Assembly (NCBI GenBank): GCA_964016875.1
Contig: OZ024728.1
Span: forward strand, 6,374,272-6,438,271
DNA from: Fallopia convolvulus
Lineage: Eukaryota > Streptophyta > Magnoliopsida > Caryophyllales > Polygonaceae
DNA: 64,000 nt
Direction of reading: 5' to 3'
The notes beneath the pieces are model-generated. The model made no database searches and was not told the DNA's origin. It saw only the letters and a program-made list of their open reading frames with translations. A program made the position numbers and the translations under genes. Positions 1-11,254 of this stretch are shown one piece after another. The number at the start of each line of letters is the position of its first letter. The stretch's first letter is position 1.

Positions 1-101
1 CGGAGGTCATGCATTGGTTCGAGGGGTCGTGCGTGTAACGGGCCTAGCATACAAATCCAATGAGGTTCCAATCCAAAATCATATGGCAATGGGGGGTGGA
101 G
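1..101. other. Non-coding, LTR-like flank
   Basis: No coding potential seen. The text around 104-430 (a repeated phrase ending in gggttatatactaagc, then a T-rich stretch) reads like the edge of a plant LTR, but no second copy is in the window, so this stays a suspicion. Confidence 0.3.
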
Positions 102-161
102 TAGCTCATTGGGTTATTTTTATTTTTTTTATTTTTTTGGTCGAATAGCTCATTGGGTTAT
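102..161 (-). mobile_element. Ultra-short LINE tail with 16 bp target duplication
   Basis: The 16-mer tagctcattgggttat occurs at 102-117 and again at 146-161. Between the copies are 28 bp (118-145) which on the minus strand begin TTCGACC and continue with A-rich sequence. Direct repeats of this size next to an A-rich tail are the signature of target-primed reverse transcription. The insert ends like the larger LINE fragment at 21187 (TTCTACC then A's), so I read it as a LINE copy truncated to its last bases. Confidence 0.6.
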
Positions 162-2609
162 ATACTAAGCATTCTTAGTCTCAAGTTTCCCATGTGGGAT
201 AACTCTCAACAGCCTCAACTAGCGTTGAAGGTCGTGTGCCTAGCACCGAAAAGACTTTTCGTGTTTTTTTAACCTTGTTTAAGTCTCTCTTATAAACACT
301 TATTAGTTTCCTTTTTATAATTACATTGAAATTAATTGAGAGTGTTTTAGCTGATCGAGGCACTCCTCAATCTTCAATTCAAACACTTGTGTGTGCTTGC
401 TTAAGTCTTCAATTCAAGTATCATTAGTTGGCAATTGTTCTTCAAGTTCATAATTTGATTTGCGTTCCGTCATAAGAAACTTCTAGTGCAATATCGGGTC
501 GTCGTGTATCATGATTCATCCAAGTTAGAAGTAAAAGAAATAGCATATTTCAGACCAAGCTGACAAGGTTGATGGGCATAACATACTTTAAGTCGGTCAC
601 ATGCTTCTTCCTGTGCCAAGACCATCATCACATGATGCAAGCTTATATCTATATAGTACAATACTAAAGTAGAACCCATGTATGTAGAAAATTTTGTACC
701 ACTTGTTATGATTTTAAAATGTTAGGATTATTTTTTTTTAATTTTGTCAAAAAACTACCCACTTTCTCCCACTTCCTCCACTTTCTATGAAACTACAACA
801 ATATTCTTAATTAAAATTTGATTCAAAAATATTTTATTATTCTAAAAAATTTATGTAATCTTTTTAATAAAATAATATTCTTAATTAAAATTTTGAAGAT
901 AACTAAAATAATATTTTTAATAAAAATTTAATTAAAAAATCTTAGTATTCTTATCATCTAGTACAAATTATTTTTTTAATTTATCCAAACACTTTTTTTT
1001 AATAAATTGTATCCAAATATTATTATTGTCCTAACCATCGTACAAATTTTTATTTTGAATTTATCAAAATATTATTATTTACTCAATTTTTTTTTCTATG
1101 AACCAAAAGTTGGGAGAATATTGGGATGAGATTGCACTTAAATGCATATTTTGAATTCATTTTTATAATTTCAGATAATATAATTCAAAATAAATAAATG
1201 TGATAAAAATATATATTGGTTAAGGAGTGTTATTTTTATAATGGGTAAATAATAGTTATAAATTTAGAAGCACTACTTTACTATTCAACTTAACTTCTTA
1301 TGTATAACTTCTACATTTTGAATTGAATTGCACTTTCCATATTTCATGTTGTGTTATATAAATATATATTGCCTTTTGGAATTTTTTTCTAAACACTTTG
1401 ATTTTGACAATTACGTTTCAAATATTATAAGTTATTGTATCTATATGTTATAGTCTAACACTAGTTTATAATGAATTTGAGACTCACTAGGAGACGTGGA
1501 CAAGCTCCGAGGAACATACTTCATCTTTAGCATTTTTTTGTGGACCATCATCAAAATTTTGTGGACCAAAGAGCGGACTGAATGTCCTTTGGTCTAGTTT
1601 CAGTCCAGTTCGATCCAAAAATCCGGTCCAGACTAGATTTTGCTCAGCCCTATAACGCATTAGTTTGAAGTTTTTTTTTCAAAAATGTTTTTTTTTTTGT
1701 CAAGGAAATAATTAGATTTCAAAAATAGTAGTGATTAATTACTACAAACTATTAGTTGGTTATTGTTTTAATATATTTCACGCTTATTTGTTAATACTTT
1801 ATTGTACTAATTTGTTTTCTGGAGCCTAGTATATGTAAGCATTTCGATTGAGCGATTGCTCACTTTGCACCAAATAACCCCGTTTCCAAATACACCTGAT
1901 ATTGCACTGAAAATATTGGCATTTCTTGCCGGAATTTTTTTTGCAAAGACAAAGTGAGAACAATTAAATGGAAAATGAAGTTTTTTATTTTAAATAAAAA
2001 GGACTTAAAAATTAAGAATTTTTTTTTCCACACCCCCATTGTCTCGATCAATCTACGTCCTGTCCTGCCTGGCTGTTTGACCTGTTTCTACGTCGACCAG
2101 TTCGGCTCGACTTTGTCGGGCTACTAGCTATTGAATGTTGATTATAACGATGGTTGTTGAAGTGATGATGCTGGCTGTTTACATATGGGCCTAATAATTT
2201 AAATGTAGCCCATTTATTTATGATAATGGGCCAGCCCAATTTACTCAAAAGCTCTTGATAACAATCCACCTGGGAGTGCCCATGTCGGGCCCACCTCCAC
2301 TTTATGTCGATGTGAGCTGGATTTGAGTGAGAGAGTACGGAAGCTCTTTAGAACGGTCTAATTCGTTTTTATCTTCTTTTAAAGGGTTAAGATTTCAATA
2401 TAGGGTATCATGTTTTACAAATTAATTTATATTCTTTTTGTAGATTGTTAAAAAAGAAAAGCATCTAAATTTGAACATTGGAAGTGAGGAAAGGGCTTTA
2501 AGTGGTTTGGAGATCTACATGCTTTAGAAAGGGCTTGATCGCCTCAAATTTCATGTCTTTATAATCTACTACTTTCCATTTCTATTTCTTACACTTTTAC
2601 TCATTTGCT
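162..2609. other. AT-rich non-coding region
   Basis: AT-rich sequence with many short poly-A and poly-T runs and frequent stops in all frames. Short open frames near 181-363 and 1860-2269 have no recognisable protein. The end of a possible hAT-like element is near 1652, but its partner end was not found. Confidence 0.6.
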
Positions 2610-2653
2610 TTTGAATCTCTTTTCTTTTTGGTGCCATACTTTGAATCTCTTTT
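2610..2653 (-). mobile_element. Ultra-short LINE tail with 14 bp target duplication
   Basis: The 14-mer tttgaatctctttt is present at 2610-2623 and 2640-2653. The 16 bp between read GTATGGCACCAAAAAG on the minus strand, that is, a few bases ending ACC then A's. It has the same layout as the insert at 102-161. Confidence 0.5.
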
Positions 2654-4019
2654 GTTTTGTCTGTTCTAATATTTTTTAATTATTATTATTACTATAATTG
2701 TATTATTCATTTATCGTTATTATTTTTATAATTATATTCATATTATATTATATATATTATCTTAGAATTCCAGAAGCCTAAGACATTTGTAACTTTATTT
2801 TTTTTTCTTTCTCGCTCGGTTCGATTAGCCGGGACCAATCTACGTCCGAATCGGATACTGCAGAGACCCATTGTTGAGGGTGACCCTCCCAATTCAATTT
2901 TTTCCATAGATTTTTAACTTCGTGATGAAGTAAACAAATACAACGTGGTGCTGTATTACTTAACGAGGTTGATTAAGATTAAAAAGCATGCATTTATCCA
3001 AAAAATACTAAAAGTATACCCCCATTGCTATCTTAGCTAGCTAGCTAGGTCTAGCAAATTTACTAGGTTTTTTTTAAATATTAATAGATTGATTATGGAT
3101 AGCATTCAGGTTATAATATAATAAAACCTAATAAAAATCATGCTAGCTAGCTAACAAGCTAGTTCAAACGCTCAATTAAGTGTATGTTGATGATAAACAA
3201 ATGATCATCAACTTTTGATTCTAGATTTGAATATTCTTCCCCTCTTTGTGCAACATATAGGAGGTTCATAAAGATGGATTAAGCAGTATTTGTATAAAGA
3301 TGTACAGAATGGAAACATAGCTAGTTGTCTGGTCAGAAAAGCTCCAAAGAGAGTTCAAATTAGATTAGAATGCACTTGTTCCCCAAAAAACCAAGGATAT
3401 ATATATATGGTAATTATTACTCCAAAGGGAGTAGTTGTTAATGCCTTTCTTACTAGGACTGTTTATGTGATTTGTGCTTTTCGATCTTGCTTTGGAAGAT
3501 CTTGTGGAGCATCCATCTTTAAAGGACACACAAATTGAGCTTTTAATTTTGGAATAACCCTTAGATTCATCATCTGTACAAACATATAGGCTATAGCTAG
3601 GTAATTAAGATTAGGATTGAATTCTTGAGTGCACTCCTACTATTCACTTCAATTTGGGAAAGTAAACAACGCCCGGAATTGGTTAGTCTAGTTGAATGAA
3701 CTCTTGCATTTCTATTTATTCATCGTTAATGAAAATGCAATAATATATCATCTTATTCTCGCAAATTATAAGCTTTTATATTCACCAAATCTAGTTCAAC
3801 TCCAATTGCATTGTTTTAATTAAGTGAATTCATTTTTTAATGGAAAATTATTTTTAATTTAAATTTCATTCATTAACTGTAACCGTATATAATCTGATAA
3901 GTGACATTGTGTAATTGTATATATATCATAAGTACGTGAGTGTAATGGAAACACTCTTTGTTGTTTTTTTTAACTTTTTGTGAGACCATTTATAGATGAA
4001 TAAATCGCCTATAAAAATA
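2654..4019. other. AT-rich non-coding region
   Basis: No gene recognised. An 82-codon frame at 3290-3538 has no ATG at its 5' end, no family resemblance and no splice context. Confidence 0.55.
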
Positions 4020-4400
4020 TGCACACTCGTTATACACCATATATACACCCTGTGAAAAATATATATATATATAATACACATTCAATATAAATATTGTGCA
4101 CACTCGATATAAACACCTATGGAAATCCTATGCACGTACATTCAATGAAAATCACTTAACTATAATGTGCATTTAGATTTTATATTATGCACATTTGGTA
4201 TAAGCTATATGCACACTTAATGATAACATATTGTACACTTAGTATAAACAATGTGCACACTTAATATAAAGATGTGAAAATAATGCACACACTTAATTCA
4301 AAAGTCATGCAGGTTCGGTTATAATAAGTTCATGCACATTCAATAATAAAATTATGCACACTTAATTATATTGTCATGCAGGACCAAGTATAAAATTCGC
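4020..4400. repeat. Degenerate short repeats with GTGCACACTTAATATAA core
   Basis: About ten imperfect copies of a 25-35 bp unit. Each contains tgcaca(c/t)t followed by an a/t-rich stretch such as taatataa or cgatataa, for example near 4098, 4225, 4250 and 4350. Spacing varies and unit sequence drifts, so this is an old, decayed tandem array and not a clean satellite. Confidence 0.55.
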
Positions 4401-4461
4401 GTTTTTCGAATAAAATATGCATGTGCCGATTTTTACATATTTTTTTAATTTAGTTAGGAAA

Positions 4462-4580
4462 AATTACATTTAACCACCCTTTATTTTTCACTTGTTGCAA
4501 TTAACCACCATTTATATTTTTTCTACACTTAACCACCCCTTATTTGTAAATATGTGCATTTAACCACCCATTTTGATGAA
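4462..4580. repeat. Imperfect tandem repeat with ttaaccacc core
   Basis: Four copies of a unit of about 30 bp containing (t/c)ttaaccaccc followed by t-rich sequence, near 4469, 4500, 4530 and 4558. No coding sense was seen. Confidence 0.55.
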
Positions 4581-5239
4581 AAACGTTATTTTCTTTGTTA
4601 AGTAAAGTAAATTACATTTTTGCCCTTCTTTTTTAATTTTATTCACAATAAATAAAAGAATTTAGAAATAAATTGAGCTTATAATGTCATTATCATTGGA
4701 TTTCGGCATACATCTCAACCTTTTGAGTCTCGAGTTGTCGTCCATCATCTTAGACACAATTGAGTCAAAGTCGTCAGAATCAGATCCAAAACCCATGATT
4801 TTTGCATCGGCAAAGTCGTGGTTCTTCTTCACCATTGGATGGAGGAAAATAATTATTATGGAGAAAATTAGGTCATGATTGCAAATATCGACATATTTAA
4901 ACTTGAAATTGTCAATTATTAGGTCAAGATATATAGCGGGTTGGAAAATGAAATATTGATGAAGATTGAAGAGATATGATCTAGCGGAGATATATATGGA
5001 TTGAATCCTTCACAGTTGAGACCATACATTAATTATACATTTAGAATGATGGAAAGAGATGGATCATAACCTCCATGTACACAAACATTATATTATAGAT
5101 AGCTAGAGAGGTGGGTGGACAATAATTCTGACTTTGTAGTTCAAGTTGTACACTTGTATAATTGTATTAGATATAAGTATTTACTACGTAGTACGTACGC
5201 TATGCATGGATATATTAATTAAACATGTAGATAAATGTT
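4581..5239. other. Non-coding flank of the Copia element
   Basis: AT-rich. A 64-codon frame at 4684 starts with ATG but has no recognisable domain. The last five bases before the LTR (atgtt) do not match the five bases after the other LTR. Confidence 0.5.
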
Positions 5240-6123
5240 TGTAGGATCGTAGATCTGTGTTAGTAAGACAAATTGGGAACTGTTCCAGAGACAGTTCCCT
5301 TACGCAGCGGAATAAAGTAACACAAAAAGTAAGTTGTAGAACAGATGCAAGGACACGGTTCCTTATAGAGGAACCTCTACAACCAACTAGCTGGAGAGTA
5401 AACCTCTACCTCCTTTGGAGGATTTTGAACACACACTATATTTAGATTGATAGATCTCAAGATACACAAGACAAAGATGAACTTCTCTATTGTTCGTAAA
5501 CACACTTACAAGCAATACTAACGACTAAGTCATTATGAATCCTAGATCTAAACGCAATCAATATAGTATGTGAACCTGACTCGTTCTGTGTGCAGTTCCC
5601 TTTAGCATAGGAACCAACTCTCCAAGTTGATGGCGATCTTCACGCAGTTCCCATCACTTGGATATGAAAACCTTCCTTCTTCGATCACTGGTTCATCGTC
5701 TTCACTGAGTTAGCTCGAGCTCTCTCTTTCTCTCTGTGGGTCTCGTATTTTTCTTCTTCGAGAGCTACTAAACCTAGCTGCGTCGCTTTCTATTTATAGA
5801 GGTTGTCACTTTTATCTTGACGCCTTACCCTTTTTGTCTTGGGGAGTACGACACTATTCAAAAAGACTAGCGTACCTTTTTCATCTTTTTCTTCTCGGAA
5901 CTTGGCTTGCCGCCCAAGAAAATAGTGAAAAGTCCTTTATATCCTTTAAGATAGTTGCCACGTACTCAGATGGCTTCATGGGGAATTTTTCCCTTGCTTT
6001 TCCTGTAAACCTGTATCTTTCCTGAGATCACTTGTATAGGGAATTAGTTCCATCTGTTTGTCATTATCAAAACTTCGATTACTCAAATAGAGAAACCATT
6101 GTTCTAGTGTTAGTTCCTTAACA
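5240..6123 (-). repeat. 3' LTR of the Copia element (884 bp)
   Basis: Begins TGTAGGATC and ends CCTTAACA on the plus strand, so it has TG...CA ends. It matches 16550-17435 along its whole length with scattered substitutions and a few single-base indels. Confidence 0.92.
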
Positions 6124-6136
6124 TTGATCCAACAAT

Positions 6137-6385
6137 TTCCCCCTTTTTGATGATGACAAACCTTTATAAAATACAAGTCAGGGAGACAGGAAAGATAAAA
6201 GAGATTAAACACCATTGTAATATAGTCGATGCTTTGTAGGTACTTAGTTCCCCCTGAAATGGACAAGAAGTTCAATTTTCCAAGTTTTTTAAGCATGATA
6301 GTTCCCCCTCAGCTTATGGCTAATTTATTCCTATATTCTCTTAGACACAACGCATTTCTGCATTTTTCCACTTTTCCCCCTTTTG
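6137..6385 (-). promoter_or_regulatory. Cluster of polypurine-tract-like runs
   Basis: C-rich runs that read as GGGGGAA-type purine tracts on the minus strand lie at about 6137-6149, 6248-6256, 6301-6310 and 6372-6385, just inside the 3' LTR. One of these would prime plus-strand DNA synthesis. Multiple tracts in this position are described for Sireviruses. The nearest one is about 13 bp from the LTR edge, not directly against it. Confidence 0.5.
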
Positions 6386-6563
6386 ACATCATCGAAAAGA
6401 ATAAGGCATAAACAAGCAAGGAAAAGCAAGCAAAGCACAATCATTACTAGAGAATAAAAGCAATTGCATTCATAGAAACAGTTTTAACAAACACAGGAAC
6501 AGACAAACGTAAAAACATTGAAGAGGTTGGTAAATGAGCTAGGAAATTTTGTAGAGGGCTTGT

Positions 6564-8396
6564 TCATGGATTGGAGGAGGAGGAGGAAGGCAACTTCTGT
6601 TGGATGTCTAGAAGAACATCGAGGATTCGCTCATTGACCCCACACAAACGATTGAGAGCTTGGATGATAGTCTTGCGATCTCCCTGTTCGATAAACATTG
6701 GTTGAGGAACTTCATCAGTCTGTTCCTGGGAGTGCTTCATCCTTTGGATGTTGGACATGTCCATCTCTTGTCCAAGTTCTTCTTCCTCATTTGGACGATA
6801 AACGTCATTCTTCAGCATTATCTCCTTCACCATTGCAGCATAGGGAAGGGCATGAGATTCTTTGGCGACACACTTGCACATGTGCATAATCATGATCCTA
6901 GGCAGGTTGATCCTTTCCTTTCGAAGGAACAAGTCCAGGAGAATAGCATCATTAGAGTTCAGAGTTGTTCGCTTCTCTTGTCTGGGGATCACTACCCTGG
7001 TGGTGTATTGGTGCGCCATTTTCCCCAACTGACTCAGTCCATGAGTCAAGACCTCCTTTCCTTGAGCAGGCACGTGGCCTAGGAGTCTTTTGAAGATTAC
7101 TTCCCTTCCATCAGTATCTTGCCATGGTCGTTGAGGAAGTGTGTGGAAGCCTTCACTGGGAACTTGAAGAATTCTCTTGATTACAGCGTATGTGAAGGTG
7201 AATTCATCATCTCCGGATGACCACCTAACCACTGGATCGAGCTCGGTTCCCTTTGTTAGGGTGAACTTTGAATAGAAGAACTTGATTTGAGAAGGATCTA
7301 CCTTAGCTGGTTCAGAACAGAGCTTATCCCATCCTTGGAACTAAATGAGTTCTTGAATCTCTTTGAAGTCATTCTCTTGTAGGAACTCAGCTGTGACTAT
7401 TAGGGGAACAACCGGTTTTCTTTCCCCAGTTGTGGTAGTTCCCTTCTTCTTCTTCTCTTTCTTTTCCTCCATCTTTTGTTTCTTAGAGCCTCTGGTTGAG
7501 GGACGCCCAGATGTCAGTTCCTTGTATCCGATTTGAAGGGCAGGTTCCCTGTACTCCTCTATCTCATCATCATCATCCTCAACGCTTATAATTTCCTTGT
7601 CGTTAGTTGGGTTGAGGGCTTAGAGTTGCTCAGAGAGAAGAGGCTCTAGTTCCTCTTCAGAGTCTTCTTCTTCTTCTTCACTAATTTTTATGTGCTTCCT
7701 CTTTTTCGTTCTTTAACCAGTTGGAACTTTGGGTAGAGGAGCTTGGGCAGAGGTTTGCTTTGAAGGAGTTGAAGAAGCGGAAGGGTTGATGGTTGTTGTT
7801 CCCTGTGCAGAAGGGAACTCTTCTCTCTCAAATTGGGAGAGGGTTTGATCAAGCTCAGAAATGATGAGATTTTTGTGGGAAGGAGTTGGAATAAAGGGAG
7901 CTTTTGTTGAAGAAGAGGGTTCTTCAGAAGTTTTGGATGGGGAATTAGGGTTTGGATTTTGAGAGGTTGAGGAAGGAATAGCAAGCCGTTTGGGACTTAG
8001 GCTATCAACAATCTGTGTGTGTGATTTGGGAGAGGAGTAAGAGGAATCTTTGAGCAAGAGTAGATTAGAATCATGAATTGTGGTTTGAACACCATCAATG
8101 TTCATGGTGAGGGTTGAGGAACCATCTGGCCTTGTGGTAAGCACAAGGATTTCAGATCTAGGAGTTGTAGGAGGTGAGTTTGGAGGAGTAAGGGCTGGTT
8201 GACCATCTTTCTTTCTCAAGATGGAGTAGAGACATTCTTTGACGTCAAAGATGTACTCTGGTTCATGATGCTCGACATCAAGATCTTTGAGGAGCATAGT
8301 TTGAAGATAAACAGGATCATGGTGAATGAGATGCTCGATGAGGGGATTTTTGTGAAGAACGGAGTATTTGATGATGGGTTGATTTTGGTTGGCCAT
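6564..8396 (-). pseudogene. Extra 3' ORF of the Copia element, broken
   Basis: Two open blocks, 8396-7713 (227 codons) and 7232-6564 (222 codons), are joined by a reading region with in-frame stops. Together they would make a protein of about 600 residues. The first block is rich in Ser, Pro and Thr, with a charged E/D/K stretch after it. The second contains a compact alpha-helical region (SSGDDEFTFTYAVIKRIL near its start), which resembles the 'putative plant transposon protein' domain found in plant retroelements. It occupies the place where some Sireviruses carry an envelope-like gene. I see no clear signal peptide or membrane segment. Its function is unknown and the copy is inactive. Confidence 0.6.
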
Positions 8397-9264
8397 TTGT
8401 GAGAAGGTTTGAGATTTTTGTGAAGGATTGAAGTTTTTAGATTTAGGGTTTGCAGAAGAGAGATGAAGACGTTGGTGAAGGAAGAGAATGAGAAAAGAGG
8501 GTTAAGTAAAGGAAGGAAAGAAGTGGAAGAGGTGAGAGAAAAGGTGTATCAGGGTTTCCTTGAAAATCGTATCTAATTACTCCAAAGGTAACTAGAAAGA
8601 TTTGTTGGCTCGCACCATGGGATTCTTTCCAATTCAATAGTCTCCACGTGTTTGATATCGAGGCAAAGTAGTGAAGCGAACGGTGTAGATTCAAATTTCC
8701 CTTTTCTCAGCCTGTCTCTTCAAAAACCCAGTATCCAGCGTATCTTCTCTTTCCAATAATACAATTTTAAGATGCGTGAGTGTATCAACCCTTGTAGTTC
8801 CCTAGTGATTTGAAGTAGTTCCTTTCCTTTGCAACCTCATTTCCATGAACAAGTAACGAAAGACCATATTTGGATACAAACAGGTGTTTTGTAAAAAGCA
8901 AAGAGAAGTATCCAAACAAAATATGGGTAAGTAACAAAGTTTGTCATCCAGGTAATTGATTCCCGTATTAAGGGTTATCAATTAAATGAGGCTCATAGGA
9001 AATGTTTACCTGGATCGACTTTGTGGGACAAGTCTTATGATCAACCATCCTTTCGGCTTGTAATGAGGGATAGATAAGATCATGTTGATCATTTTGGGCT
9101 AAAAGAAATGTAGTGCTTTTAAGAAGTAGTCCCCATGCAAAGTAATAAACATGTTTCATGCAAAGAGCAATTATTAAAATGAAAGTTGATAAACCATGCA
9201 GTTCCCTAGTCATACCAATGCTTAACTAGTCAATCATCGAGGAAAAAGATGGATCGGGACTTGT
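8397..9264 (-). other. Non-coding spacer inside the Copia element
   Basis: Lies between RNase H and the extra ORF on the minus strand. No sustained reading frame or motif was recognised. Confidence 0.55.
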
Positions 9265-10209
9265 TTAATATAAGAGAATCATCCTTAAGAGCATTCGAAG
9301 ATGCTCGAAGGGTTGTCTATCCAAAGCTTTGGTGAAAATATCAGCAACTTGTTCATATGTCCTGCAATGCACCATCTCAATGGAACCTTTCTCTACTTGA
9401 TCACGAAGGAAATGGTGCCTAACCTCAATGTGCTTTGTTCTAGAGTGATGCACAGGGTTTTTTGAGATATTTATTGCACTAGTACTATCACATTTAAGAG
9501 GAACAATTCCAAGAGACGTACCGTAATCTTGAAGTTGATATTTTAGCAATAGAACTTGGGAACAACATGCAGCAGCGGCTATGTATTCAGCTTTAGCAAT
9601 AGAAAGTGCCACTGAGGATTGTTTCTTAGATCCCCAAGATACAAGACAATCACCAAGGAACTGTGCCATGCTTAAAGTGCTTTTCCGATCTACTATATGC
9701 CCTGCAAAGTCAGCATCAGTGAAGGAAAGTAGTTCAAAGGAACTGTTCCTTGGATACCACAAGCACAGATTGTCTCTTCCTTTGAGATAGCGAAAAATCC
9801 GTTTGACTTCCTTCAAATGAGATTCATTTGGATTTGCTTGGAACCGTGCACATAGACATACTGCAAACATGATGTCCGGTCTACTAGCAGTGAGATAGAG
9901 AAGGGAACCAATCATTCCTCGAAAGAGCTTTTGATTGACATTAGTTCCATTCTCATCTGCATCAAGGCGTGTGCTAGGAGAGATCGGAGTGTTGATAGGC
10001 TTTGCAGTGTCCATCCCATACTTTGATAACATTTCCTTGATATATTTCTGTTGATGAATCTTGGTACCATCCTTTGTTTGAAAAATGTGAAGACCTAGAA
10101 AGAAATTGAGTTCTCCTACCATACTCATCTCAAACTCACTACTCATTTGTTTCTCAAATTTTTCTGTGAGCAAAGGGTTAGTGGAACCAAATACAATATC
10201 ATCAACATA
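9265..10209 (-). pseudogene. Copia RT C-terminus and RNase H
   Basis: A frame of 302 codons (10173-9265) starts just after the VDDIVFGS part of the RT active site and contains the RT motif SMVGELNFFLGL. The Copia RNase H follows, with an SFTDADFAG acidic motif and the late block TKHIEVRHHFLRD near residue 250. It is the best preserved part of pol. The upstream half of RT is separated from it by a 223 bp insertion. Confidence 0.85.
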
Positions 10210-10432
10210 TCATCATCATCATCATTGACCCAGTGAGGCTCCGCTACAGCGGAATCTGGGGGGTCAAGATAGGGGTACCCCTGCCCAAGAGAAAGGGGGT
10301 ACGCCCGGATAGACCCAAGAAAAACTGAAATTCAGCTATGTGACAATAATAACTGAATTTAGTTAGAATGCACCAAATTGATATAGGGACTAAATCCATC
10401 TCAAAGGCAGTGTATGAAAGCCAATGAGCATA
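10210..10432. mobile_element. SINE-like insertion inside the RT active-site box
   Basis: Removing 10210-10432 would bring CAAGTCTAT (Q-V-Y) next to GTTGATGAT (V-D-D) on the minus strand, so the insert falls between the Tyr and Val of the YVDD box. The 4 bp cata flanks it on both sides (10206-10209 and 10429-10432). The insert starts with a short cat repeat and contains a GC-rich block (cccagtgaggctccgctac, then a segment ending ggtacccctgcccaag). As I recall, this block resembles a dispersed short element seen in many plant genomes, but I cannot name the family. Confidence 0.6.
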
Positions 10433-11254
10433 GACTTGCACAATTAAAATGTCACCTGATTCTTTCTTCAGGAAGAGAGTTTTGTCGATGGAACCTCATT
10501 GATAGCCTTTGGATAATAGAAACGAAGCAAATATATCATACGATGCTCGAGGTGCTTGTTTGAGTCCATACAAAGCTCTTTCAAGAAAGTAGACATGATC
10601 TGGCTTACTTTCATCCTCAAATCCAGGTGGTTGCTTGACATAGACTTTTTCTTGAAGATAGCCATTAAGAAAAGCTATCTTGACATCCATCTGGAATAAC
10701 TTGAACCCTTTGTATGTAGCAAAGGCAATGAGCAAGCGTATTGCTTCAATTCGAGCAACTGGTGTAAAAGTTTCCTCATAGTCTATCCCTTCCTCTTGGT
10801 TGTAACCTTGAGCCACAAGTCTAGCTTTGTTTCGGTATACATTTCCTGATTCATCAAGCTTGTTTCAAAAGACCCATCTAGTTCCTATACCATTCTTGTC
10901 TGTTGGCCTTGGAACTAGTTTCCACACTTGATGTCTTTCGAATTGATGAAGCTCTTCATGCATTGCTTGAATCCAATCAGGATCCTTAAGTGCTTCCTGT
11001 ATGTTTTTGGGTTCAACAAGAGAGACAAATGCATTAAAGGCGCAAAAGTTATGGAGAGAGGAACGAGTTTGTACTCCCTGTTCTAGAGGTGTAAGAATGC
11101 TCTCAAGAGGATGATCCTTTCTCTGATGATAGTTCCTAGGTTGAGGTTGATGCGCTTCTTGAAGTTCCCCCTGAGCACTGGAACTAGCTTCAGGTAGAGT
11201 CTGATGAATCTATGTGGTAGGATTGTTCCCAAAATTTGAATCTACTAATGGTTC
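10433..11254 (-). pseudogene. Copia reverse transcriptase N-terminal half, broken
   Basis: The open block 10816-10496 carries the classic Copia RT start: EGIDYEETFTPVARIEAIR, then FQMDVKIAFLNGYLQEKVYV and LERALYGLKQAPRA. Just upstream, a W-V-F then TGA shows an in-frame stop near 10863. After QAPRA the expected W-Y segment is lost to a frame break at about 10510-10530. The stretch 11254-10870 is the integrase-RT linker, with a further recognisable R-W-V motif. Confidence 0.85.

Noticed and set aside
1560..1652. Possible hAT end with tgctcagcccta
   Set aside because: Right-end-like sequence without a matching left end or target duplication in view.
1670..1735. T-rich insert flanked by tttcaaaaat
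   Set aside because: Looks like the tiny LINE tails, but the flanks are low-complexity and the insert ends differ, so it was not counted.
3290..3538. 82-codon open frame
   Set aside because: No ATG start, no known family, no neighbours in splice phase.
4020..4400. Repeats resembling a CRISPR array
   Set aside because: Units are degenerate and unevenly spaced, without constant repeats or unique spacers, and the host is a plant.
6660..7082. 140-codon plus-strand frame inside the Copia element
   Set aside because: Antisense to the extra 3' ORF, which has better composition and the element's orientation.
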